Assembly (NCBI RefSeq): GCF_000007925.1
Contig: NC_005042.1
Coordinates: 1,302,001-1,366,000, forward strand
Source: Prochlorococcus marinus subsp. marinus str. CCMP1375
GTDB lineage: Bacteria > Cyanobacteriota > Cyanobacteriia > PCC-6307 > Cyanobiaceae
Direction: 5' to 3'
Length of the DNA: 64,000 nt
The notes beneath the pieces are model-generated. The model was given only the letters and a program-made list of their open reading frames with translations, did no database searches and was not told the origin of the DNA. Shown piece after piece: positions 55,861 to 63,864 of the stretch (the first letter of the stretch is position 1; each line of letters starts with the position of its first letter). Made by a program: the position numbers and the translations under genes.

Positions 55861-56010
55861 ATGCCTGTTGCTACTAAAGCAGTTCTGACTAGAACTAAAT
55901 TCTCTAGTCAGTCAAAATTTGCAACCAGCAAACTTATTCAGAATTTAGGTTCTAATCCAGAACAGTACAGGTTTGATGGAAGTTTAAGAACAGTTCATGG
56001 AAGAGATTAG
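55861..56010 (+). CDS. small basic protein (49 aa)
   Basis: A 49-residue protein (MPVATKAVLTRTKFSSQSKF, then QNLGSNPEQYRFDGSLRTVHG). Soluble, basic, with no family. ATG to TAG with no competing frame of similar quality. A short cysteine-containing frame overlaps its 5' end but is considered less likely. Confidence 0.52.
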   Translation: MPVATKAVLTRTKFSSQSKFATSKLIQNLGSNPEQYRFDGSLRTVHGRD

Positions 56011-56172
56011 AGCTTTCCTAACTAAAAGCTTTCTATAAGGGACAACTGCCTTACATAAGCTAATCTCATGAATACTCAATTAAATCAAAGGATATTTTTA
56101 TTTTTTTAATCCCTAAATATAAAAGAAGCAGAATATTTGTATTTGGTAAAGATTTATCAAGTCATCAATCTA

Positions 56173-56577
56173 TTATTTATTAATAGTAAGCTCCCTATCT
56201 TTGCAAAGTTGATCTAAAGATGGGCGTCCAGTAACATTAAAACGCCAATGCGACCAAATCTCGTAAAACTTATCAAACAAAGGTCTTAATAATGGCCATG
56301 AGGTTGGCGCATAAAACCAGCCAAGTCCCACCAGACTATATGCCTCACGAAAGGCTTGTACATCTTTAACAATATCTCCCTTATCTGTAATTCCATGTAT
56401 TCTGCCCATCGCCTCTCTATAGCTAATTCCGCAATAAAGACCTGAGTCATAATCAGGAGCATCAATATCTACAAATGAGATATTGTTTAGTTTATCTCTA
56501 GAACTAATAAAACTGATCTCTCTTTGGCAAAGAGGGCATCCTCCATCAAATAACAACGTCAATTTTTTTTTGTCCAC
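56173..56577 (-). CDS. DUF393 (DCC1-like) thiol-disulfide oxidoreductase
   Basis: A 134-residue thioredoxin-like protein. The N-terminal LLFDGGCPLCQREISFI contains the CPLC active-site-like pair near residues 14-17. The DUF393 blocks FVDIDAPDYDSG and SYREAMGRIHGI follow, then GLGWFYAPTSWPLLRPLFDKFYE near 95. These proteins are predicted redox-active; the partner is unknown. Starts at the ATG next to a poly-A tract encoding MDKKK. Confidence 0.85.
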   Translation of the reverse strand: MDKKKLTLLFDGGCPLCQREISFISSRDKLNNISFVDIDAPDYDSGLYCGISYREAMGRIHGITDKGDIVKDVQAFREAYSLVGLGWFYAPTSWPLLRPLFDKFYEIWSHWRFNVTGRPSLDQLCKDRELTINK

Positions 56578-57047
56578 TTAGGAGTTAAGATAACAATGTA
56601 GTTCTAATAGCATAAGTGACTTTTCAAAAAAGACTAGTTAATGTTAGTAATAAAAAGGCGGAGAGATATAAACCCTTAAGGCTTTATTCAAATAACTTAG
56701 ATTGGCTTCATTAATTTTATCTATAAAAAGATTTACTCAAAAACTCCTCTAATAAGCTATTAGAATTATTGCCCTTGGTTATTAGTTATCCTTTAAAGCT
56801 ATGTAATCTCTTAATCATTAAATTATAAATAAAGGCCTCATCCTCATCATTAATATTAGAAGTCAAATCAATATTTTTTCTGATTTGTATAAATCCTCAG
56901 ATCCTTGTAACAACTTTCCAAGTAGAGAAAATATTACTCTAAAATAGATTTAATAAGTGTAAGCCTAAGCAATTGAAACTTGCTTGATGTTTATAACTAT
57001 CACAGTCCTACTTTCGCATTGCAATATAATAAAAATATACTTACATA
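56578..57047. other. gene-free AT-rich spacer
   Basis: About 470 bases with stop codons in all frames and no recognised RNA or hairpin of terminator strength. Confidence 0.5.
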
Positions 57048-57560
57048 TTAAATTTCAATTGCTTCAACCAATACCTTTGAAAGAGAGTGCAAAGGGTCAC
57101 CACTCCACTCCTGTAGAATCTTTTGCATTGGAAATTTACCAGTTTCCTTAATAGCCATGGCAATTTCATCAGAGGAGAGGACATGTTTCCCCATCAAAAT
57201 TTGAGTTATCAAATCAAAATCACCTTTATACTTAGAAGTAATGTCTGACAGCTGTGCTAAAGCATGCTGAAAATTAAGCCCTTTTAACGAAGAATGCTTT
57301 TGAAATTCATATCTAGCTGCGGCACTATAAGCTCTTGCTCCTTCATCAGTAAAAGACTTGCCTTTTAATCCTGAAATTGGTTCAGACCCAAGAAAAGACA
57401 ATTCATCTTCGAGGATGGTTCCATCTAGAGATATTGACAAGGCACTCGAAAGAATCTTATTAGCAAGCTCGTTTACATCTATGCCAGAATGCTTTGCACG
57501 TTCTTTTAACGCGTTAAGTATGTAAGGGTGTATTTTGATCTTTAGCGGTAATTTCGCCAC
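57048..57560 (-). CDS. hypothetical protein with ribbon-helix-helix-like N terminus
   Basis: A 170-residue protein. The first ~43 residues (KLPLKIKIHPYILNALKERA then HSGIDVNELANKILSSAL) have the strand-helix-helix pattern of Arc/CopG ribbon-helix-helix DNA-binding domains. The remaining ~125 residues are helical and unrecognised. No toxin or antitoxin partner is adjacent, so it is not called an antitoxin. It borders a long gene-free region with DnaA-like sites. Confidence 0.55.
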   Translation of the reverse strand: MAKLPLKIKIHPYILNALKERAKHSGIDVNELANKILSSALSISLDGTILEDELSFLGSEPISGLKGKSFTDEGARAYSAAARYEFQKHSSLKGLNFQHALAQLSDITSKYKGDFDLITQILMGKHVLSSDEIAMAIKETGKFPMQKILQEWSGDPLHSLSKVLVEAIEI

Positions 57561-58472
57561 AACTCAGTACATGTGACATTTGATACAAATTAACGCCTAA
57601 AGGGCCATAGAAGTAATTTCTAAATAGTTAAGTGTTCAATTCCAATAAATTCTCAAAGAAATATTGAAAATCCAAATAAGAAAAATCCATCATCAAAGGA
57701 GATCTAAATTCCGTGACAAGATTAATCGGCTAGAAGGTTGCTTTCACAGCTCTAAGTGAAAAGGCCTCACAGCAGTTCTGAAAAATCTACTTTTAACATT
57801 CCAAGAGGCGATGGTAATTTCTTTGTTTTCCACAGAAATCAATATCATGCAATGAGTGATCTAGGCATATAGCGTTAATTGCAAATCACTTAATCTATCT
57901 TGATCAAGATAGTGCGCCTAATCAGTTGAGGAAGCATCTCTCATATAGTTTTGAATGCACATTCTCTACAGAAAAAGGGAAAGAACAATGGAATAATTTA
58001 TTTCGAGGTTGAAGTTGCTTCAATAGTTTTAGCTTATTAGAGTCGTTAGAGCAGAACCTAGATGATGTCTAGTTGGTTGGCTATAAAATAGTTTCTAAAC
58101 CAAAGGCAATATGCTTTGACAAGCTTCCAAATATTCAAAATGAGACCAAAAGAGATTCTTATGACCGTGATTAATGATGCTTATCAATCAATTTAACTAG
58201 ATTTTTCCATATTAAATAATCTCATTTTCCACATTTTTTCCACAAGCAAGGCATTGTTTTTCTTTTAAACAAAGGGCGGTGTGGAGAAACCTTCATCCAA
58301 AGTTTTTTTGCTCAATTTATAGGTGCTATTTATACAACATAATATTGCCTCTATTGACATCCCTGCCAACAGGCGAGTCTCGCTAAAAGTTCTGATGAGA
58401 CAAGCTTGTTGTATTAACTTGACTGCAAGCCAAAAATGTGAGGAAGTAGTAGTCCCTATTAAAAAGGTATGA
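57561..58472. other. long gene-free region with DnaA-type boxes and a palindrome
   Basis: About 910 bases without a convincing gene. It contains three exact TTTTCCACA sequences (57826-57834, 58225-58233, 58236-58244), an 18-base perfect palindrome CTATCTTGATCAAGATAG (57895-57912), and a near copy of the box at 58202. No dnaN or dnaA gene is nearby. Confidence 0.55.
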
Positions 58473-58754
58473 ATGCAAAGCTTGGATAGGACTAAGAGCA
58501 AAATTAAAAAATTATCCGCTTCTTCAGTTATTAAAGATGATGATTCTTTAGTTAGTTTTCTAACAGAAGTTCCTGAGCCACTAAAGGAAGCTATGACAAC
58601 TTTCATTGAAACCCATCCAAACTGGGATCAATACCGATTGATTCAGGCAGCTTTATCTGGTTTCCTTGTACAAAATGGTATTGAATCTAGATCAATCAAC
58701 CGCCTTTACTTTCAAAACATGTTTTCTAAGAATGCATTCCAAAAGACACTTTGA
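58473..58754 (+). CDS. DUF2811 family protein
   Basis: A 93-residue protein with SLVSFLTEVPEPLKEAMTTF (about residues 25-44), the family core THPNWDQYRLIQAALSGFLVQNG, and a short tail. It matches cyanobacterial DUF2811, of unknown function. The stop codon lies inside a 13-base direct repeat. The minus-strand frame 58265-58606 is rejected as a shadow. Confidence 0.82.
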   Translation: MQSLDRTKSKIKKLSASSVIKDDDSLVSFLTEVPEPLKEAMTTFIETHPNWDQYRLIQAALSGFLVQNGIESRSINRLYFQNMFSKNAFQKTL

Positions 58755-58788
58755 GATTGACCTTTGAGATTGACCTTTGAAATTCAAT
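58750..58788 (+). repeat. 13-bp tandem repeat at the DUF2811 stop
   Basis: TTTGAGATTGACC occurs twice perfectly (58750-58762 and 58763-58775) and a third time in degenerate form. The gene's TGA is in the first copy. Confidence 0.9.
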
Positions 58789-58830
58789 CAAACTTAAGAA
58801 GGCTGGAATCAAACTTATGACATTCACAAA

Positions 58831-59181
58831 TTAAAATTTACCAGGGACGATTTCTTTTAACTCTCCTGACTCTATTTCCTTAAGCAAGCCTTTGACGACT
58901 CCCCACATTGGTATTCCAGTTGTGAAAGATAATGCTAAAGATGCAACTATCGAATTAACTGGCGAGAAGGTATATGTTTCCAATACTCCTGTAAACATGA
59001 TTGTTAACCCTGCAAGTGATGAAATATAGCTTGTTATTGATAAAAAACCTTCTAACGGTAGTGGGGAAATTTTATCATTATTCCACCTTTGAATTTTTGT
59101 TTGAATCACATAAACGAAAACAAACAAGAAAAAAATAACCATTGAACCACCAATCCAGGCTATCGTCTTAGTTTCAATCAT
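58831..59181 (-). CDS. membrane protein, three hydrophobic helices
   Basis: A 116-residue protein starting at ATG 59181 (an upstream TTG would add three residues). Helices at about 8-28, 47-68 and 75-97 are followed by an acidic/polar tail (LLKEIESGELKEIVPGKF). No family recognised; function unknown. Confidence 0.6.
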   Translation of the reverse strand: MIETKTIAWIGGSMVIFFLFVFVYVIQTKIQRWNNDKISPLPLEGFLSITSYISSLAGLTIMFTGVLETYTFSPVNSIVASLALSFTTGIPMWGVVKGLLKEIESGELKEIVPGKF

Positions 59182-59333
59182 ATTTTGCAAAGGGATAAGG
59201 TTAAGGCAATCAAACTATTAAATAATTGAAAAGCATAGCATTAATGAATACGAGAAAACAAACTATTTTTATCCATTTATAATCATAGTAGTATTTATGC
59301 TCTGGTGCTTATAATCAAAAAAGTTAAAATTAA

Positions 59334-59486
59334 ATGAGTTTAACTAACAGAGAAGGAATGGTTGACCCATCAATTCAAATCTATCAAATAGGTATTATTT
59401 TATTATCTTTTCTTTCTGGCATTATAATCTATGGCTTAATTAGAAAAGTGAAATTTAGAAATTTCTTCGAAATTTTATCAAAATGA
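59334..59486 (+). CDS. small single-helix membrane protein (50 aa)
   Basis: A 50-residue protein: polar N terminus (SLTNREGMVDPSIQIYQ), one helix (about 18-37, IGIILLSFLSGIIIYGLI) and a basic tail (RKVKFRNFFEILSK). The positive-inside pattern is clear. No family assigned. Confidence 0.6.
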   Translation: MSLTNREGMVDPSIQIYQIGIILLSFLSGIIIYGLIRKVKFRNFFEILSK

Positions 59487-59591
59487 GTTCAAAATATTAT
59501 AAGAATATTAAATAAAGCCAGATATAGGTATATAAGCTCTTGAGCAAGCATAGTAAAAGTTTAATAATAGGTCCAACTGATAAGGAGAATT

Positions 59592-59756
59592 ATGAGGTTA
59601 GTTAAGCCTTTTAGCATCCTTGGAGGCATTTTTAGTGATGCTTGGATGATGCATGATTTTGACTACAAGTTACCTAAAGAGAGTAAAGAAAGTTATTTCG
59701 AAAAAGAGTGCTTAGATCATCCAACAATGTCACATTGCAAAGTATATGACGACTAA
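59592..59756 (+). CDS. small soluble protein (54 aa)
   Basis: A 54-residue protein preceded by AAGGAGAAT, a good ribosome-binding site seven bases before ATG. The N terminus is hydrophobic-basic (MRLVKPFSILGGIFSDAW), the rest acidic with two cysteines (KECLDHPTMSHCKVYDD). No family recognised. Confidence 0.62.
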   Translation: MRLVKPFSILGGIFSDAWMMHDFDYKLPKESKESYFEKECLDHPTMSHCKVYDD

Positions 59757-60032
59757 ATATTATAGCTTTAACAATTAAAGTATTACCTTAATAGATTTTA
59801 TTGTTTTAATTATATTGATATATTAGTAAGTTTCTGATTAATGCTGATTGCTCTCTATTTAGATTACTTAAGTCATTATTTATGATCAATCTAAGGTTTA
59901 TTTGTCTACTATGTAATCATAATTAATTTAGATAAAGCTACTATCAACTTGCTTATTTCACGTTTTTAGTAGAATAAAGTCAAGCTAGCTGGTATCAACA
60001 CGTACATCCTAAGCAAACTTTTACCCCTTTTC

Positions 60033-60758
60033 GTGCTGCCACTTGGCATTACACTTTGCACTCTTTTTTTACACCTTAACAAAAAATACAGTAGTTCAAC
60101 TCTAAGTATTTTTATATTTTTATGGACTTTTAGTATTGGTTTGGTTTCTCAAATGCTATGGAAATTTGTAGAGCATCCCTGGCAAAGAATAGATGAAAGT
60201 CATGCCCCCACAGCAGATGCAATAGTTGTATTAAGCAGCGGAGGGAGAAGTTTAGCTCCTGGAATATCAAATATCATTGAATGGAATGATCCAGATAGAT
60301 TCCTTGCTGGAGTAAAACTTTTCAAAGAAAAAAAAGCTCCAAAGTTGTTCTTTACTGGCGGAGCCAGCCCTTATAGGAAAGCTCTTAAGACAGAGGGTGA
60401 TCTATATAAAGAAGAAGCCATAAGCCTTGGTATCCCCAAAAAAGCCATTTCAACTACTGGTCGGGTATTTAATACTGCAGAAGAAGCTTTTCAAATCAGA
60501 AGAAACATCAAAGACAAAGGGTCTCCATCAAAAATTCTTCTTGTGACAAGTGCTTTTCATATGCAACGTGCAAAAAGACAATTTGAGCGCCAAGGTTTTA
60601 TCGTGCAGCCTTTCCCAGTTGATTTCAAGACAGAGAGGAAATTCAGAAAAACATATTGGAAAAATCCATATAACTGGATACCAAATTCTGAAAGTCTTTT
60701 TATGAGTTCAAAAGCTTTAAGAGAACTTCTAGGACGAGCTGTTTACAGATCGTGGTAA
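60033..60758 (+). CDS. DUF218 (YdcF/SanA/ElyC-like) membrane protein
   Basis: A 241-residue protein. Two N-terminal hydrophobic helices (about 1-14 and 22-45) precede a DUF218 domain: DAIVVLSSGGRSLAPG near 63, LFFTGGASPYRK near 105, TAEEAFQIRRNIK near 148 and ILLVTSAFHMQRAKRQFE near 168. E. coli relatives act in envelope maintenance. The GTG at 60033 is the only usual start, but protein-like sequence typical of the family continues upstream in frame to a stop at 59970, so the annotated N terminus may be truncated or use an unusual start. Confidence 0.8.
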   Translation: MLPLGITLCTLFLHLNKKYSSSTLSIFIFLWTFSIGLVSQMLWKFVEHPWQRIDESHAPTADAIVVLSSGGRSLAPGISNIIEWNDPDRFLAGVKLFKEKKAPKLFFTGGASPYRKALKTEGDLYKEEAISLGIPKKAISTTGRVFNTAEEAFQIRRNIKDKGSPSKILLVTSAFHMQRAKRQFERQGFIVQPFPVDFKTERKFRKTYWKNPYNWIPNSESLFMSSKALRELLGRAVYRSW

Positions 60759-60867
60759 AAAGTTTAGAGCACTTGAGGCAAGGCTTCTAAGATCAATGCT
60801 CGTTTCTAGAGTATAAGTAGTTATTAATATGATTTATTTTGAGAGTTATCAATTAGACCTTACTCAT

Positions 60868-61053
60868 TTATTTTATGACATTAATTCTACAGCCTAGTTT
60901 AATTAGGCCTCTATCTAAAAGTCTGCCAAGTTTTAAAGCTGTTGCCTCTTCAATACGAGAAAAGTCACGCTGATGTGAAGCAATCCAATTCATTTCATCA
61001 CTAGTGATTACACCAGATGAAACTGTTTGAAGAAAAAGCAATCCAAGATTCAT
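60868..61053 (-). CDS. small conserved cyanobacterial protein (61 aa)
   Basis: A 61-residue soluble protein: MNLGLLFLQTVSSGVITSDE, followed by MNWIASHQRDFSRIEEATAL and a C-terminal KLGRLLDRGLIKLGCRI. This pattern, with SHQxxFSRxEE and GRLLDxGxIxLGCR, is one I associate with a small, widely conserved cyanobacterial family; no function known to me. Confidence 0.72.
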   Translation of the reverse strand: MNLGLLFLQTVSSGVITSDEMNWIASHQRDFSRIEEATALKLGRLLDRGLIKLGCRINVIK

Positions 61054-61483
61054 AGCATTGGCTCCAATGAATTAGATAAAAGCAATCAGATTAAAGGCTG
61101 ATTCTTAAATCTGGTTCAAAAAGGCCGACTGATCCCCATCACCCAGCCAATTTATGAAACACTAACAACTCCAAACCACTAATTCAACTTTCGTAACACC
61201 ATATATAGAATTGGCTTAACCAAACTTCAAGTTAAGCCACTACTAGTAGTAGGTGAGACCTTTTCCCTGATAGCCTTTATCTAAGACAAGTATATGACGC
61301 AAGCTTTGCAAATTAAGGAGAGTCTATGTTTCTCATTTCTCTGAATACAACTAATTAAATTCCGTTTAAGAGGTGTATCAAATCCCAGCCCTAAAGGCAA
61401 TACGTCCTGTTAAGCCAAAAAACTATCAGTCAAAATAGTAAATAAAATTAGGGAAGAGTAGTTTAAAGACATTTTCATTAAAC
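61054..61483. other. spacer with a hairpin and a short palindrome
   Basis: No gene. TGGCTTAAC (61212-61220) and GTTAAGCCA (61231-61239) form a 9-bp hairpin with a 10-base loop, directly followed by the palindrome ACTACTAGTAGT (61239-61250). A ribosome-binding-like AAGGAGAGT precedes a ten-codon frame at 61326, judged too short to call. Confidence 0.5.
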
Positions 61484-61789
61484 TTGAATTATCAACTCTT
61501 ACTTGAATATTATTCCTTAGGGACGGAATTAACTGACGAGGACCTAGAACTTCTTGATCTAGAACTATATACTCAAATCGAAAGTATAAAAACCTCCTAT
61601 TATCATGGATGCCTTGAAGTTGCACCAGAGAAAATTTGCTTAGCTTCTGAAATTTGCAAAGGTAATCTTTGGATCACTTGCTTAGCTACTGTATTAGATA
61701 AGTTAAAACCTTCTTCTTTAGCGAGTCAAGACAGAGTTAGAAAAGTGTTTGATGAGTTGCTTAGAAATAATTACTTAGTCATTCATTAA
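61484..61789 (+). CDS. hypothetical protein (101 aa)
   Basis: A 101-residue acidic, helical, soluble protein starting with TTG. LGTELTDEDLELLDLELYTQ near residue 12 and a C-terminal DRVRKVFDELLRNNYLVIH are regular amphipathic segments; three cysteines occur. No family recognised and no strong ribosome-binding site was seen. Confidence 0.5.
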   Translation: MNYQLLLEYYSLGTELTDEDLELLDLELYTQIESIKTSYYHGCLEVAPEKICLASEICKGNLWITCLATVLDKLKPSSLASQDRVRKVFDELLRNNYLVIH

Positions 61790-61870
61790 GCCTGCTGAAC
61801 TTTTAACGGTGCTATTTAAAACATTTTATCTTTTTGAGTCTTAAACTATTCTTATATATTCAATCAAATA

Positions 61871-62041
61871 ATGGAAAAAAGAAATCTAAAAAGGATTATT
61901 CATGACCTTGAAAGACTTCTCAATGAATTGAAGAGCGAGGTCTATTCTGATAAAGAAGCATATGTGCATCCTTGGTACGAGCAAGCAGGAAATGCTCCTA
62001 AAAGAATTCACTCTGAAGATGATGATGGATATGCTGACTAA
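61871..62041 (+). CDS. small acidic protein (56 aa)
   Basis: A 56-residue protein with an N-terminal charged helix (KRNLKRIIHDLERLLNELK) and an acidic C terminus (HSEDDDGYAD). Soluble and protein-like; no family recognised. It precedes another small soluble gene in the same direction. Confidence 0.62.
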   Translation: MEKRNLKRIIHDLERLLNELKSEVYSDKEAYVHPWYEQAGNAPKRIHSEDDDGYAD

Positions 62042-62097
62042 TCAGTCCTCCAAAATTATTGCTTTAAGGGCTTTGAGGATTTTAAGCAAGTATACAA

Positions 62098-62268
62098 ATG
62101 AGTAATTTTCACTTCACCGATCAGCAATTTATAGAAATTCGTGAAATCTGGAGAGACATCAACTCTCAATGCAAAATATTTCAAGAAAACACTGGTTGTC
62201 CAAATAGCGAAATAGTAAAGATGATTGACTCAGCCAAGAGTTACTGGGAAGAAAAAGGTAAAGGTTAA
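62098..62268 (+). CDS. small soluble protein (56 aa)
   Basis: A 56-residue protein (MSNFHFTDQQFIEIREIWRD, then KIFQENTGCPNSEIVKMIDS). Helical, acidic/basic balanced, two cysteines, no membrane segment. Clean ATG to TAA, possibly co-transcribed with the upstream 56-residue gene (56-base gap). Confidence 0.58.
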   Translation: MSNFHFTDQQFIEIREIWRDINSQCKIFQENTGCPNSEIVKMIDSAKSYWEEKGKG

Positions 62269-62364
62269 AAGGCAAAATTTAGCTTTATTTTATTTGCTCC
62301 TATTAATTTTTATTGAGTTATATCTTATAAATTATTCTATGAGAAATAAAGAAAAAGAAGTCTC

Positions 62365-62904
62365 ATGTATCTAAAAAGCCTTGATGGCTGTCTCTTGGCA
62401 ATTGGCTCATATCCAGCTTTTCAATATGACGCTAGAGGTGGAGGGGGATCAGCCGTAGTGATTAAAAGTGAAAAAAATAATATTAAGTACATAAAATTTG
62501 CTCCTGAAACATTTTCAATACCTGCACTTACTTCAAAAACAACAAAGTTTTTAGGACTTCCATTGCTAATAGGCTTAAAGATCCAAATGTATCTGGAAAT
62601 CCTTGAAGGAACTATTAACCTAGATTCTGGAGAAGTTTTATTGAATTTTGAATCGAGATTTATTTTCAGCATTTTCACTAAATTTCATTTTCCAAGTTTA
62701 TTTGTCAAAACATGTCTTAAAACAGGAACCGTAAAAAGTGATTTATATCAAGAAACTGGTAATGTGGTTCAACAAAATGGAGTTGCAAAGCTCGTAGGAG
62801 TTGCTTGCATTCCTAAGACTGGTAACAAAGCCTTGGATCTCTTCCTTGGTCTACCTAATGAGGCCTTGGCTATTCTTCAGTGTGAAATAAATATTGAGTC
62901 GTGA
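62365..62904 (+). CDS. conserved hypothetical protein (179 aa)
   Basis: A 179-residue protein with an N-terminal SLDGCLLAIGSYPAFQYDARGGGG, a central beta-rich region (about 60-140), and a C-terminal FLGLPNEALAILQCEI. No transmembrane helices of usual length, though a hydrophobic LGLPLLIGLKIQMYLEIL stretch lies near 62-80. Homologues appear to be cyanobacterial; function unknown. Confidence 0.62.
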   Translation: MYLKSLDGCLLAIGSYPAFQYDARGGGGSAVVIKSEKNNIKYIKFAPETFSIPALTSKTTKFLGLPLLIGLKIQMYLEILEGTINLDSGEVLLNFESRFIFSIFTKFHFPSLFVKTCLKTGTVKSDLYQETGNVVQQNGVAKLVGVACIPKTGNKALDLFLGLPNEALAILQCEINIES

Positions 62905-62915
62905 ACAAACATTAA

Positions 62916-63782
62916 TCAAATGAACACTATTGAGACTCCTAATATAGTTGTTCCAGTTAATACTATGCTTTTCCAATTCACTTTCTCACCTTCAGCCCTT
63001 GCAAAAAGTAATGAGATTGCAGGCGAAGTACTTAGTAATGTCCATCCCAATCCAATTGGCAAGGATTGGAAAACATTTTGCTGCAATAATATACCTAAAT
63101 TAGTACCTAAGAATGTTGCATAGAACAGTCTTATTTTATTTGCAGGAGGAAGCTCTTTTATTGATCTAATTAAATTGAGGTTAACCGATAATAATAAAGC
63201 AAGAACACTACCAAGTAATCTAATTTCTGTCGTTTGAAATGGATTAAGGCTAGAATTTAAAAGGACAATTCTTGATAAAGCTGCTGCAACTACAGCACAA
63301 AAGACTGAAAGGAATGCAAAGAAAAAACCTTTTTGATTTATGCTATTAAATTTAAAATTATTATTCTCATCTACATTTTGTGACGCTATCCCTATCAAAG
63401 AAATAGTTACAATTAAAACACCAATCCATACTTTTAATTGAAGCACCTCATTTAACATGAATGAGCCTAAAAGGCTCGCTATAATTGGCGATGTAGCTTC
63501 TACAGTAAGGGTCTTCCTAGTCCCTATTTTTTTCAAGGCAGTTATATATAATGAGTCCCCTATAGCAATTCCAATAATTCCACTTAGCAAAAGAATGCAA
63601 ACATATTTAAAATTAGATATAAAGTCAAAAGTAAATATTATTGGTAAAAATATAATGAATGCAATTATATTTTTTATTACATTTACGTGTATAGAAGAGA
63701 AGTATCGAGTCTGTTGCCTCCATAAAAAACAAGCATATGTCCAAGAGAAAGAAGCCCCCAAGGCTGAAATGATTCCAATCAA
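62916..63782 (-). CDS. EamA/DMT-family transporter
   Basis: A 288-residue membrane protein with about ten helices arranged as two EamA repeats (drug/metabolite transporter superfamily). Characteristic are GDSLYITALKKIGTRKTLTVEATSPI near residue 75 and the C-terminal GLGWTLLSTSPAISLLFAR near 243. These proteins export metabolites; the substrate is not predictable. It converges on the 179-residue gene (11-base gap). Confidence 0.85.
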   Translation of the reverse strand: MIGIISALGASFSWTYACFLWRQQTRYFSSIHVNVIKNIIAFIIFLPIIFTFDFISNFKYVCILLLSGIIGIAIGDSLYITALKKIGTRKTLTVEATSPIIASLLGSFMLNEVLQLKVWIGVLIVTISLIGIASQNVDENNNFKFNSINQKGFFFAFLSVFCAVVAAALSRIVLLNSSLNPFQTTEIRLLGSVLALLLSVNLNLIRSIKELPPANKIRLFYATFLGTNLGILLQQNVFQSLPIGLGWTLLSTSPAISLLFARAEGEKVNWKSIVLTGTTILGVSIVFI

Positions 63783-63864
63783 ATCTGAGAGAGGGAAGTT
63801 ATCCCTAATTGAGAATATTTATTCAAGTCAATCAATGGCGACAAAATTTCCAACCTACGAAAAA

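Noticed and set aside
55805-55888. 27-codon frame with CITC and CPF motif
   Set aside because: It resembles a short zinc-binding stretch but overlaps the better 49-codon frame at 55861 and is very short.
58265-58606. 113-codon minus-strand frame overlapping the DUF2811 gene
   Set aside because: The plus strand encodes a recognisable DUF2811 core; the minus product has no family features.
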